Shown: in pieces, positions 9,836 through 21,409 of the stretch
How positions within the stretch are numbered: position 1 is the first letter of the stretch
Layout of the letters: each line of letters opens with the position of its first letter
Origin: Monoplex corrugatus
Lineage: Eukaryota > Mollusca > Gastropoda > Littorinimorpha > Ranellidae
NCBI GenBank assembly: GCA_030674185.1
Contig: CM060307.1
Location: 44,809,181 to 44,873,180, forward strand
DNA: 64,000 nt
Reading direction: 5' to 3'
Notes under the pieces: generated by a model
The model's database searches: none
Told to the model about the DNA's origin: nothing
What the model saw: the letters and a program-made list of their open reading frames with translations, nothing else
Translations under genes and position numbers: made by a program

Positions 9836-12149
9836 AAGTTTTAAAACCATATGGTAGTGGTATACTGCACAAGCAAACTCAAACACTTCAGCAGCAAAGA
9901 CGTTGGAGAATAGATCTGTCAAAAGTAAAGGGGAAAATGGTAAATAAATTCCGACACGTAAATCTGCACAGAATAGCAGCTTTGAAGGTCTAAAGCACTG
10001 CAAATAATGGGCATTTGCATTTCATAATAAAATTGCTTGGAGAATATATCATAGAAAGCCTACAATGGATTTTTTTCAGCATGATTAGTTCACAGAATTT
10101 TAAGTATCGGATGTTCAAACTTAGGAAAATCTTCAGTCTGACAAGTGGGGAAAAGTATGGTTATTAAATACCTTGCTTCAAAAGTGAACAACTCTGTGAC
10201 TATTACAGGTAGGACCAAAAATGTGGATTGAGTGCTTTGTGAGCGATCAAAAGAAATTGAAATTAACATTAAAACATTACTCAGAAGTAGAAATACTGAT
10301 TTTCTTGTGGAAAAGGGTGCATGTCAAGGATGAGACTACTTCAAGGTGGTGGTTTTCAAATACAAACAAGAAATTAAAGCTACTCACAAACTTTTACATA
10401 AAGTTAAAGGTGAGCAGCATTCGCAATATTAATGCAAGTTCTTGAAGAAATGCATCTCAAAAGTATTCTACAGAGTGGGTAGGTTATTTGGGCACTTGAC
10501 CACAGAAACAAAAGTTTTTATCAAAGAGGAGGAGGGAGCAAGTATGATGTTGCTAACAGAAACAACAGAAGCATCAATATAGTATCTCGGTTCTTCAATG
10601 TCAATCTACATGTATGAACAACCTTGCCACCCAGTTTTGTTCTGTCAAGAAAACGGACTTCTGCAGAGGTGGGGTAATGTACAGTGGGGACTTTGCCAGT
10701 GAAAAAAATTATTTTTAGTACACAGCTACAAACTTTCCATGGTTTTCAGCTATGAAGTTGTAGGACCAGCTGTTGTAATCAGCTTCACCGGATGCTGAAC
10801 TGAAGATTTAAAGAAAAAAAAATCTGACAATGTTGACAGTACATCTTGTTTGGCTTGTTTCAGGGGTAGAAGTAGTTGCAAAGTTTGCAGACCCAAGGTC
10901 AGCAGGTGGCTGACGAGGGTCAGACAAGATCCTGTAACCCTCAGCAGTGATGTGGTTATGTTTTTTTCCTGCAGCACTAGTTTGTGCCACAGAAGTCCAG
11001 CTTTTAAGGCCTTCATCAGGCAGGCACTCTATAATTGTTGATGAGTTTCCCAAGATCTTCCTCTGTGATGAGACACATAGCCCACTGCGTGCCTGAAATT
11101 GTGTGGTCACCTAAGGCTGTAGCCGTCTTTCTTCAGCTTCCTCCCATCATTGTTGCTCCTCCATGATGATCTCATTTCGTTTCTGCATGCTCTGGTTCTC
11201 CATGAGAATACACTGCTCTCAAAGAGAGGTGCGTCTTGCTGGCAAGCTTTGAAAGCTTCTGCTTGTCTTGAAGGTTTTTGGTTGACAACCATCATGATAT
11301 TGATTTTAATTTATGTGACTATTCTTATTCCTATTGTTTAAAGCCTTGCTGACTGTACAGACCCATATTGAGGCTTTGACCATTGATAACATACAAAACA
11401 CCTAGTTTGGGGGGGGGGGGGGGGGGGGAATGTGGCAAAGAAAATCAACACATTGCAATGCATGAGCGCACATAACCTAAAAACATGGCCCCAGGCGTTG
11501 ATCATTCCATCAGGGCTTCCAATATTCTGATTTTTCTTAGAAATTCAAGAAAAGTCACAGGCTTCCTCAGAGGAAAATGTGCTTTCCGATGAAAATATAA
11601 AAAATCAATGGATAATTTTTTTCTTCTACGAAACAATCGGCTATATGTCAATCTGTTGATGACGATATTACGGTAAGGGGACAAGTCCAGTATCATTTTC
11701 TGCTAAAGTCACTTCTGGGTGATTTTTGTTTTGGTTTTTTGTTGTTGGGTTTTTTTTGTGGTCAGAACTGATAGCAAAACTTTTGAAGAGTGTGACCATG
11801 TCTCGATCCTATATTCTGGAGAGAGGATCTGCTGCAGCAAAAACGTTTGACAAAGATTGCAAAAATACCGATGTTGCGAGTGGATTTCACAACAAAATAG
11901 ATGTCATGGAAATGAGCACATGGCTTTCAAAAATGGCAGAGGCTGGCTTAGCCAATTGTGTCTTGTGCCACTTTAAAGTCAGTTAAAATAACTATAGTTG
12001 AGCAGGCATCCCGAACTTAGACCCTTTCAAGTCAAAAAAGCACCAGATGTGGCAGAAAACTGCAAAGAATCTTGAAACTGTTTAATCTAGGTTGTTTAAT
12101 GTTTGTTGGAGTATACATTTGAAAAATGGTCAGCAAATTATTTTTCTTG
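9836..12149. other. Unassigned stretch with open minus-strand frames
   Basis: Minus-strand frames at 10750-11110 and 11107-11295 look somewhat protein-like (for example EGYRILSDPRQPPADLG) but match nothing I recognise and overlap in different frames. A 20-G run lies at 11409-11428. The rest is AT-rich. Confidence 0.4.
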
Positions 12150-12662
12150 AAATCTGACACAAGTATGTATAGGCTATTTTGCATCTATGTTCAAAATGCA
12201 CTTTATTGCAGTGGTAGTTCTGTTTACGAAAGAAGCAAGAAAATGTGTATTTCAAGTGGGACTTTGAACATTAAGAATTTGATTCTGTGTTCCCAATAAA
12301 TGGTCATTTCGGCAATTTACCATGTCTTGATTTGGCCTGAACTCGCTTTGATGCAAGCTTAGTACCTAAGAATTAAAGAAATTTAAATGAAAAATCAAAA
12401 TAATTAGAATTTTAAGATCACAATTATTCTACAAATTTCTGATTACCGTCACGGCTCACTGTTACGGAATTTGGATTATAAAATTATTGATTCAAGGAAA
12501 ACGAGGGAAATTTCACTTGAGGACACTTCTAATAAGAAGTACACATTTTTCTACAAAATTACAGTGCATAAATACTTTCTTCCTATTTTAGGAATCGGTG
12601 AACCAGGAGAGGTAACTGTAATCAAGGTCGCTCAAGAAATGGGCACCTGGTTGCGTGACTTT
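12150..12662. repeat. Uninterrupted copy of the repeat at 2760-4380
   Basis: This segment shows the pre-insertion state of copy A: a single TTAA at 12271-12274 between tttgaaca and gaatttgattct, exactly where the other copy holds the 2895-3950 element. Confidence 0.85.
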
Positions 12663-13198
12663 AATTGAAACACATGGCTACAATTCATAAATATTAACAA
12701 CTGGCAACATCATACAACCATCTTTCTTTTTCAGCCAAATGGCTCCTTCATGAAATAGAGTACCATAAAGTTCTTGCTATTGGGCGCACCGGTATATAAG
12801 GCACACCCACTAAATTATAGAAAAATCTGAACTATATTCACACATAAGCCGCACTGGTTTATAGGTGGCACTTTTTCAATGGCCAGGTCGATCGCCTTCA
12901 ACTTGAAGGCTGCTTCGCAGGCATTACGTTGCATTTTCGGCATGATGAGGGTGTACGCTCGAGCAGAGCAGATCTGAATACCGATCTAAATGCTTCAATG
13001 TGTGCAGATTTGATCTAAAAACCTGAACAGTTAACTCTTTTACTTGAACAGTTAACACTTTTAATATGGAGCTCGCGGAAAAATTCATGCACGGTTAACA
13101 CGATTTTGGTGAGTTAAAGAGAAGCTAAGAATATACAAGAACGTGATTGGGAAAGATCCGCAAATAAGCCGCATTGTTTTATAAGTCGCGGGGGTTAA

Positions 13199-14332
13199 CC
13201 CTAGAAGCGCCCTGTGTAAACTCATCCAGTGCCAGGGCTTTTTTGGCTATTTTCACCATGTACTTTTAAAGGCTTGGTGTGCCTTTCTTTGAGCAGCTAT
13301 ACCAGTAAAGTTATATATTTTTGGAAAGGTAATTGAATAAACTTTTTGATGGTATAACGTTTTCTATGTTCGGAGCTATGGTGGTCACATGACCTTGCTA
13401 TAATTAAAATGGCGACTAATTTTTCTTCGTTATACTTTCAACAGTCTGAGCATCTACATACTTCATCAAAAAACAACATAATTATCATCAGCAGATAGCA
13501 AATTTAATTACTTTTCCAACCATATATAACTTTACCATCTTTCTTCAATTATGACCAGCTGTATGCATGATTTCTGACCATACCCATAGATACCAAGTAA
13601 TGGAAAAAATTGTCCCATGTTCACCATATGCTTTCTGCAGCATGGTATGACTTTGTTTTGATATAGTTATGCCAATAAAGTTGTATATCTCTGGAAAAGT
13701 AATTGAATACACTTTTCAATGGTATATCTTTTTTTATGTTTGGAGCTATGTGGTGGTCACATGATCTTGCTATAATTAAAACGAATGCTTATCAATTTTA
13801 CTTCGTTATGCTTTGTACTGCCAATGCATCCATTTAGTTTACCAAAAATCAGCATACCCATAGACCGTAAAGCATGCAACGAAAACAACACGAACAATAA
13901 ACATTTGGGGTGGCAATGTCACCAGCGTGCGATAGCTCAGACACTGGAACATCACCACTCTCGTTATCACTGACATCAGTCACGCTGTCGGAGCTTTCAC
14001 CATCACTTGAATCACCTTCTCCCGCATTATTCACCTCAAAATCACTGCCACCATCATTTGGGTCAAAATCGTCAAACAAGTTTCTCTGACTCGCCATTTC
14101 CAACTTCTACTCACTTTGAAACACAAAAAATCTGTCAAAAATCAACTCAGCAGGTCAAGTTTGGTATCGATAGAAAGCTGAGAGCAGAAGCGACACAGTT
14201 GTGGCGTCCCAGATGTTAGCAAAGGGAAACCACTCGCGAAAACGAAACTACAGTTAAATCGGTGATTCAGTGTGGCTGGCGCTGTGGAAACACCGGCGCC
14301 ACCGATCTTATCGGCGCCTGGCTCTTCTAGGG
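13199..14332 (-). mobile_element. Non-autonomous piggyBac-type element C
   Basis: Flanked by TTAA (13195-13198 and 14333-14336). Terminal inverted repeats are CCCTAGAAGCGCC and CCCTAGAAGAGCC. The 1134-bp interior has two diverged direct copies of about 170 bp (near 13282-13452 and 13660-13828) with the phrase ggtggtcacatgaccttgctataatt. Only an N-terminal coding stub remains at the right end. Its terminal sequence differs from copies A and B, so it is a separate family. Confidence 0.87.
13849..14097 (-). pseudogene. N-terminal stub of a piggyBac-type transposase, element C
   Basis: From an ATG at 14097 the minus strand reads MASQRNLFDDFDPNDGGSDF and then a Ser/Asp/Glu-rich segment (GDSSDGESSDSVTDVSDNES). 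It ends near codon 80 in unrelated sequence. Acidic N-termini are common in piggyBac transposases. The catalytic domain is missing. The ATG lies about 235 bp inside the right terminus, close to the spacing in copies A and B. Confidence 0.55.
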
Positions 14333-14398
14333 TTAAAGCTGGTGGGGGGGGGGGGGGGGGGGTTCGTGGCTTATAGCCCGAACTTTACAGTAATGTTA

Positions 14399-15297
14399 CT
14401 GCCATTTATATCGATATTCGATTGTAATTCTGTCGCTGCATTTTTTAGATCATTTAGTTGTGTTTGTAAGCTGGTAACCGTTTCTGAAAACAAAATAGCA
14501 TTGTCAACTGCGAACAATATTGTCAACTAATTGTAAAAAAAAACAGTTGAATGCTCTTTTGCCAAAGCCTAAAAGCTGCAAAGAATTTACGGTTACAGGA
14601 GAACTGTTTCTGTATAAATGCTAGTAGAGTGAATATATTCTCAGCTGTTGAATAGCCAGACTTAATCCAGCTTTATGTTCTCTTATTTTCTTCCTCGAGT
14701 TTTCTGGAGTTTTCAATTAATCAATGATGGATCAGAACACTTCACTACAATTATTACTAATATTGGCCAAGAAAATGCTTCTGTAATTGTGTTGTTAACG
14801 TCATCTTGCATATAAAGTGGAAAGAGAATGAATCAGACCAATTTGCAGGGAAAATAACATTATCAAATAATGCATTGCAAAAAGTTGCCAAAAATTCCAC
14901 ATTACAATTGCAAGGGATTTAAAATAATTCACCAGTAATTCCATCAGGGCCTGCAGTTTTGTGACTTAAGTTTTATAATAACAAAGAGTAGTACTTCATA
15001 ACTGTATTTCATGATTAGTAGAATTGTGATTCTTTATCTAATAAAACTTTAAAATGTGAAGAAAAAAAAGATCTAATAACATTTATCTAATAAAAGACTC
15101 AAGAATGTGGGGGGGAAATTACTAAAATCATCTTTGGCTTTCTTGAATGGAACATTTTTCATATGTTCCCAGAATATCTTTTGGTCACTGATAAAAGATA
15201 TTAGTGTATCAATAGTTAAATTGTAACTTTTGGGTGGAGGGTGGGGATGTTTTTACTCTTGTCTATTTCTTGTATACATATTTCTGTCATCCTTATT
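14399..15297 (-). mobile_element. Decayed LINE reverse transcriptase, part 1
   Basis: On the minus strand, pieces in shifting frames resemble non-LTR reverse transcriptase: SDQKIFWEHMKNVPFKKAKD, a GP-GITGELF motif, NALFDN-IFP and SETVTSLQTQLNDLKNAATE. Many stops and frameshifts mark an old copy. Its 5' part continues at 18069-18480 beyond the hAT element, which is nested in it. Confidence 0.65.
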
Positions 15298-15527
15298 CAG
15301 ACCTGCCAACCAGTACGATTTTGGCGTATTATTTTACGATCATAATTAAATAATACTAAATTACGATCGAGTAAAAAATGATACGATGCAAAAAAACAAA
15401 CAAAAAAAAAAACGATTATAGGTCTAGTAGTGACTTTGAGCCGAGAGCGCCACTGAGAAGACAATCACGATCGGTAAACAAGTGGACTATGGGCGCAGCC
15501 ATGTTTGTTATTATAAATGAGAATCTC

Positions 15528-15570
15528 GTCAAACGAGAGTCTCGTACTGGGTCAAACGAAAGTCTCGTAC
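15528..15570. promoter_or_regulatory. Direct 20-bp repeats upstream of the hAT transposase start
   Basis: GTCAAACGARAGTCTCGTAC occurs twice, at 15528-15547 and 15551-15570, 34 bp before the ATG. Repeated motifs near the ends of hAT elements often bind transposase, but promoter function is equally possible. The role is inferred only from position. Confidence 0.4.
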
Positions 15571-15603
15571 CGACTGTGAGACTTCCGTTTTTGCAAAAAG
15601 AAA

Positions 15604-17692
15604 ATGGCGACACGAGGTAGACCGCGTGGTAGTGGCAAAGGAAAACGTGGTGGTGAAGCTGCTTTGGGCACCGGCAGTGAAAGTGTACAGAAAAAGGCAA
15701 AAAGAGAACAAAAGTTCATCCAGTCGTACTCACAAGAGTACCCATGCATCACTGCATCGAAAGTGGGAAGCACATATGCAAGGTGCAGTGCTTGTGAGTT
15801 CGATTTTCTAGTTTCGCATGGCGGGATCGACGATGTAAAAAAGCATGTGACTTCGTTGAGGCACATTGCAAAGGCATCAGCCTTAAGAAACACCTCTTCT
15901 CTTGTTGATTATATTCAAAGAACTGAAGATACTGATCTCCAGCCCATTCGTGCAGAGGCATATTTCACGGCGTTTTTGGTGGAACACAACGTGCCACTTT
16001 CAGCCTCTGACCATGCTGGACAGTTGTTTAAGAAGATGTTTCCTGACAGCAACATAGCAGATACCTACAGTTCTGCAAGAACAAAAACCACATCCATTGT
16101 GAAGGAATGTGCTGAAGATAGTAAGGCTGAACTTGTGCAGTGCATGAAGGGACCCTTTGTGTTAGGTACTGATGGTAGTCAGGAGGGGGAAGACAAGTTC
16201 TTTCCCATTGTTGTGAGAGCTGTGGATCCCCATGGAACTATCAAAACTGAACTGCTCAGTGTCCCCTCATGTGAGACGTCAGCCACTGGAGAACACATCT
16301 TTCAGTTGTTGGACTCTGAGCTAAGGGCTTACCAGATAGACTGGAGGAACTGCCTGGCATTTGTAACCGACAATGCCAATGTCATGATTGGGGTCAACAA
16401 AGGTGTCATCTCGTTCATCAGAGACAAGCATCCAGAGACCTTCTTGGCCAGATGTGTATGCCATCTCCTTAGTCTGACTGTGAAGAAAGCCATGAAGGAG
16501 TCTAGCAAGTTTGACCTTGATGACACAATGCGTCAACTGGCCTGGTATTTCTCCAAGAGCACTGGCAGACAGCAACGCCTGAAGCAGATCCAGAAGGAAC
16601 TAGGCTTGCCAGAGCACAAGGTTGTTGAGCATGTTCCCACCCGATGGCTCTCTCTTGGGGCTGCCTTGGACAGAGCAGTTGAGCAGTGGAACGCTTTGGA
16701 CAAATTCTTCAAGGAAGAATGCAGTGTGAAGACATCACATGCTTCAAGTACATCTAGTTCTGACCCACCTATGAGGCAAAAACTCGGGGATTTCTTCCGG
16801 CGCAAGACCACCAAATTGTATTTTCTTGTTTAGTCAACATCCTTGGAGGTGTTCAACCAAGTCAACAAACTTGAACAGACCGACAGCGCCAGAATCCATC
16901 TGATCAAGAGAGACATGGAACGACTGTACAGACGCCTGCTTGTCAGTTATCTGAAGCCAGCTGCTCTGAACAATGGGGCCCTGATGGATGTGGACTTCAA
17001 ATCCTCATACAACATGAAGCGTGATGAAGACATCTTCATTGGTAGCACCACCCGAGAACACCTGGACTGTGTGGAAAGTAAGCAGCAGCAGATCTTCATG
17101 GAGAATGTGAAGACATTCTACAAGGAGGCATGCAAGTACATGAAAGAGAAGCTGAACCCGGCCGAGGAAACTATGGAAACATGCAGAGCTTGCGGATGTG
17201 AACCTGCAGAAGTCAGTTCAAGCATCTTCTTTGAAATACTTCTTGAAGAAGTTCCCATGCACTCTGCCACCTAACACAACCCCTGATGAGCTGGAGGGAG
17301 AGTTTCTGGAGTACCAGGCAGCAGAACTTCCACCTGTGGTGTTGAACCAGCCATCAGCAGAACTGCAGTGGAAGGAGATTGGTGCCATGAAAGATCACAA
17401 TGGTGCCACTAGACTGAAACATCTGTCCCAGTTCATGCTGTCAATTCTCCTCATCCCTGTGTCCAACTGTGGGTGTGAGAGAATCTTCAGTCAAGTGCGA
17501 AGAAACAAGACTGACTTTCGGGGATCCATAGGGGCAAAGACATTGGATGCTCTCATGGTTCTGAAGTCCAAGAAAGGGGGCCCATGCTACAAAGCAGTGT
17601 TCTCTGATGAGCTCTTGAAAAAGTGCAAGTCAGCTACCAAAAGGCAGCACACTGAGCACAGTGCAACAAGCTCTACCGACACAACTCAGTAA
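15604..17692 (+). pseudogene. hAT transposase with BED-type finger, two lesions
   Basis: The transposase would cut and paste its own element. The ATG at 15604 has a good context (aaaatgg). Residues 4-17 are basic and AT-hook-like (GRPRG). A BED-type zinc finger uses C61, C64, H81 and H87. The RNase H-like core shows D190 (LGTDGS), D256 (VTDNAN) and C284/H287 (CVCHLL), then the hAT TRWLS motif near 346-350. The C-terminal dimerisation motif IPVSNCGCERIFSQVRRNKT lies near 17450-17510. An in-frame TAG at 16831 interrupts reading, and the frame resumes directly after it. A one-base shift near 17175, probably an extra G, moves the frame for the last part. The total of about 690 codons is normal for hAT. 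Few lesions suggest recent activity. Confidence 0.9.
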
Positions 17693-18068
17693 CTTTCAAA
17701 GTGTGCCTTGTTGGCTTCAAATTGTCATTTTGACAATGCAGTTTGTAGCGAAGCAGACATTAGAATTTATGTTTTTTGAGTGAATCATATGTGATTGTGC
17801 CTCAGTGGAGACAGACACTGGAACTCATAGTGATCAATATATGTGGAAAACAGACACTTGAACTCAGAATTTGTGATGCATGTGAAAAAAGACATTAGAA
17901 GTGATACATGTGAAAATATGTGTTCCTGGAGCCACAAATGACGAGACGAATCTACTTTATAATGAGGTATATAATTCTTTGTATACTTGGAATACTACTG
18001 TTTTTGAAAAAATACTATAAAAAATTTATAAAGGTACTATTGCAGGCTTAGAGGGGTTGGCAGGTCTG

Positions 18069-18480
18069 CTTATTACAAAGGGGTGATGAAATGTTCTCAG
18101 TAGCTTCTGGGCGTTCCGTTCTGCTGCTTTTTACTTTAAATCATCAAACCAGCTTTCATTGTTTCTTTGTTTGTCCATTCTTATTTCCTCTCCATTCATA
18201 CAGTACAATCTTTGATGCATTCATTAAAACATTTTCAGTCCTGGGTTAACTTAATTCCGTTTTAAGCTGCCTGCTTGTTTCATCTTCACACAGTTTATCA
18301 CAGAACTGTTGGCTGTATTCATCATTTCACACAAACACACACACACTTTTCAATAATTTGTACATTGTCAAAAATCTCCCGACTTCTAAAAAAGCATTAT
18401 TATCATGGAAAGTAATGTTGCATTCAGCAAGGAAGTGGTCAGGTTCAATTTGTTTAGCATTATGTAATTTGCAATTATCA
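18069..18480 (-). mobile_element. Decayed LINE, part 2, beyond the hAT insertion
   Basis: Continues the minus-strand LINE of 14399-15297. Fragments such as FCDKLCEDETSRQLKTE and MERK-EWTNK resemble the linker between endonuclease and reverse transcriptase. The assignment depends on the continuity and is less certain than part 1. Confidence 0.45.
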
Positions 18481-18608
18481 CAAGTTCAAACTTGTGTTTA
18501 GACAAAATGGAACAATCATGACAAAATAAAATAGTCATGAACGTTGCTTCCATTTTCACTTCCATATGTACAGTAAACTTCCTTATTCATTTTATACAAG
18601 CAGTTTAA

Positions 18609-19704
18609 CCCATATACCCCCACGTCACCCAACGTGAACCATACTATGAAATCCCATGTCAAGGAAAGTAACTCTTGCAATTTTCGATTGTTACTAACTA
18701 AAGAAATCAATTAAACATATAATTATCTTTTTTTGTTTCAAGGAATAATTTTTTTGGCATTATGCATCAATGACGTACTCACAGAAAGTTTTTTTTTCCA
18801 GGTTCATTGTGGTTTTATTCACAGAAAAAATTATAAAGTCGGATTTGATGGTGAATGTTAACAAAAATTTACATGTGTGATAGTTCAAAGTCAAAGATGC
18901 AGTCCAGAAATGCTTCTTAATGGCCTGCAAATGACCCAGAGGACCCAGAATAAAGTCTACTGCAGAAGCTGAGCATGAGACTGGGCAAAGCTTGCACCAA
19001 TAATAATAATTAGCTTTTGTATAGCACTATTCTCAATTCAACTCGCTGCGCTGTTACATAAATAAATAATCTCTCACATACCAGTAAGATCATTTTTCAA
19101 TCTATCTCTCTCTCTCACACACACACACACAAAAGGGGGTGGGGGGTTATACTTATGAAAATGCAGATCAACAGGCAGATCATGCACAACACCAACATTT
19201 TCAGAAAATTCTTTTACTGAAACTGAGCCTAAAATGTCCTGCCATTTTCAGTTTGGAGGTCAGGCAATCGATCAACACTCGACCCACCTTCGCTGTCACT
19301 CTCACTCTCTTCGAACTCCGCGGCAACGGCTTCCAAGTCGATATCTAGGTCACTTTCTACTTCACATGGATCAACTTTATTAACAAGATCCTCTACCGTA
19401 AAACCTTCAAATTATTCTCCGTCATCATTCAACAGACGCCGCGCGCCATAACTCCTCATCGGTCATGAGACTCATTTTCCAAACTTTGAAAATTTGTTGC
19501 ACCGTGAAAACTTGACTGATTTTGACACTGTAAAGTTCTAAACGCAGGGCAGGAAGTCGCCGAAACGAGGCTGTCACTCTCGCGGGATTCTTGTTTATGT
19601 AAAGAATGATGGCCACGTCCATAGTAGCCACGTGTACAGCAGGCGCTCCACGGTAAACTTACAATTTACAGCGGGCGCTGGCAAGCGCTCTACGGTTAAA
19701 AGGG
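18609..19704 (-). mobile_element. Non-autonomous piggyBac-type element, copy B
   Basis: Flanked by TTAA (18605-18608 and 19705-19708) with the same outer sequence as copy A (CCCATATACCCCCACGTCAC at the left, AGGG at the right). It is 1096 bp and carries about 65 bp near 18755-18820 that copy A lacks. It contains the same (AAT)n tail and the same transposase N-terminus. Confidence 0.9.
19205..19466 (-). pseudogene. N-terminal remnant of a piggyBac-type transposase, copy B
   Basis: From an ATG at 19466 it reads MTDEELWRAASVE and stops, as in copy A. The acidic continuation lies in another frame and has its own small deletions. The shared break shows that the element multiplied after losing coding capacity, so it must have used a transposase supplied by another copy. 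Confidence 0.6.
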
Positions 19705-19708
19705 TTAA

Positions 19709-21400
19709 AACAAAATGCAATCAGTTGCATGTTCAACAAAGATTTACCATACATCTTGTGAAGAATGAATTGAATCGATTGAATAACTGTTATCCTGAGA
19801 TTTAACAAGTGCGTTTACAGAGAAGAAGAAAACAGAAAATCTACCCTACAGATCACCACGAAGAACTATGTAGATATCGTTTGTTGACAAAAGGTCAATC
19901 AAACAATATCATTTGTCGACAAAAGGTTAAACTTTCTTCAAATATCCTGTGTTTCCTGATCACAATTGAAATGTGAACAGAAAGATCTGTCTAGTACATA
20001 CCTGAAGAATATCTTTCAAACAAACGATTATTGAAAACAGAAACACTTTATTTTCATATATTACTATCAGTTCATGTATAATGGAGCGAAGTTCTTTTCA
20101 AATTCAATAGTTCCACCTGATTGTCTTTCCTCAAGGTAAATTGGATATGTACAAACTTTGTTCACAAGCCATTAACATTCCAAAATAGAAAAGTAACTTT
20201 TTTGTTTTAAATCTAAAACGGACAATTTACCATATGTATCATTTGCCAAGGACCACCTAATTTTGGTTTGAGAATAGTTATTGTCTGCCCTTGTCGCTAG
20301 TTTAGAAGTCAGGCCAAGTACCGCATATACCATTTGTCATGACCATGCCCTAATTATCATCTAATAGAACTGACAAAAGCATTGGTATCTCACAATGCAA
20401 CTGAAAAAATTTAAGGCTTCTTTGAGCAATTTTTATAGCTAGTCTACGCTGAGAGTGGTAGGACTTTAAAATCTACAGAACGAGAACATCCCCTAATTTA
20501 TTCACTTGGTTTAGTTTTGAGAGCAGTCACTAAATTATCTGCCAATAACAATCTTTAGAAGATTGGCCAAATGCAGTTGAGCATAGTTTGGTTGTAATTT
20601 TTCATATGAACAAATGATATTCATGACATGATTTTGAACAGAAATGGAAGTTCAAAACCTTATGACACCATTGACAGAAATCATTGGATTAGGAAAAGTT
20701 GTTCATCTAACCAAAATTGCTGTTTTTGTGTCTTAGATATATAGTTGCTTTGATGTTTGGTTTTGCAATCTGGCTCTGAAGTTGACCTTGATTCAACATC
20801 CTGTGTGCAGGGAGATAGTAAGCTGAGATTAATACTTTGTCATGTCTGCATCATGTGTTATTGCTTCAAATAAGTTTTCTATGTAGTTGGATGTGTGTTG
20901 TTGATAACGATAGTGTCACATCTGTCATGAGGGAATGCCTTTTTCAGCGCCAAGGCCAGAATGAAAGTGTTTTGTTCTGCAGGTTCTTTTATTTATTTAT
21001 ATATATGTTTGTGTGTGTATTTCCTTTTTTGTTTTTGTTTTTTTACGTTTCTGATATTAGAATGGTGGTCATCTCCTGCTGCATCTCAGCACTGTGAAGA
21101 TTAAATGTGTGTGTCCTATAGACAATTTTTCATGGGCATAAGTGATTAATTGTTTCAAATAGACTTCATGTACAAATGTATTCGCCCTATGGACATTCTT
21201 TTTCACGGGCATGGCTGATGAAATAATTGTTCAGACTTTAATGCACAGATGTGTAAATGTATTTGAAATAGATGTGCTGGGCTGAACACAGAAGTCGGAC
21301 GAGGCAGTGAGTCAGGACTTTGAGATCTAGATGCTCAACACAGCTACCTAACACCTGCACCTACTGTCTTCTTTTGTTAGTCTATGAATCCTCTTAGACG
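19709..21400. other. Long unassigned stretch
   Basis: No coding motif. A short direct repeat near 19873-19930 contains the phrase gttgacaaaaggt twice. A T-rich tract lies near 21000. Possibly intron. Confidence 0.45.
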
Positions 21401-21409
21401 TGTACAATT

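Larger units (their letters stand above)
12763..14390. mobile_element. Mariner-like TIR element split by a piggyBac derivative
   Basis: TA dinucleotides flank the element (12761-12762 and 14391-14392). The ends share an inverted core, TAAAGTTC..GCTAT (5' CCATAAAGTTCTTGCTAT; reverse complement of the 3' end CTGTAAAGTTCGGGCTAT). Without the insertion at its TTAA the element would be about 490 bp, too short for a transposase. A TA target and terminal repeats fit the Tc1/mariner group, but no coding sequence confirms this. A 19-G run lies just inside the right end. Confidence 0.6.
15298..18068 (+). mobile_element. Full-length hAT-type DNA transposon
   Basis: The ends are a 14-bp perfect inverted repeat, CAGACCTGCCAACC. 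They are flanked by the direct repeat CTTATT (15292-15297 and 18069-18074). The 2771-bp interval encloses one transposase gene with intact hAT landmarks and two lesions. Six bases of target duplication is shorter than the 8 bp usual for hAT. The next two flanking bases do not match, so the length appears real. The host sequence is a decayed LINE, consistent with a more recent insertion. Confidence 0.92.

Noticed and set aside
10750..11295. Host gene on the minus strand
   Set aside because: Overlapping short frames without motifs or consistent splice sites. Left as unassigned.
16800..16834. Short intron explaining the hAT stop codon (tttcttgtttag looks like an acceptor)
   Set aside because: No usable donor within a realistic distance, and the frame resumes directly after TAG. 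A single nonsense change is simpler.
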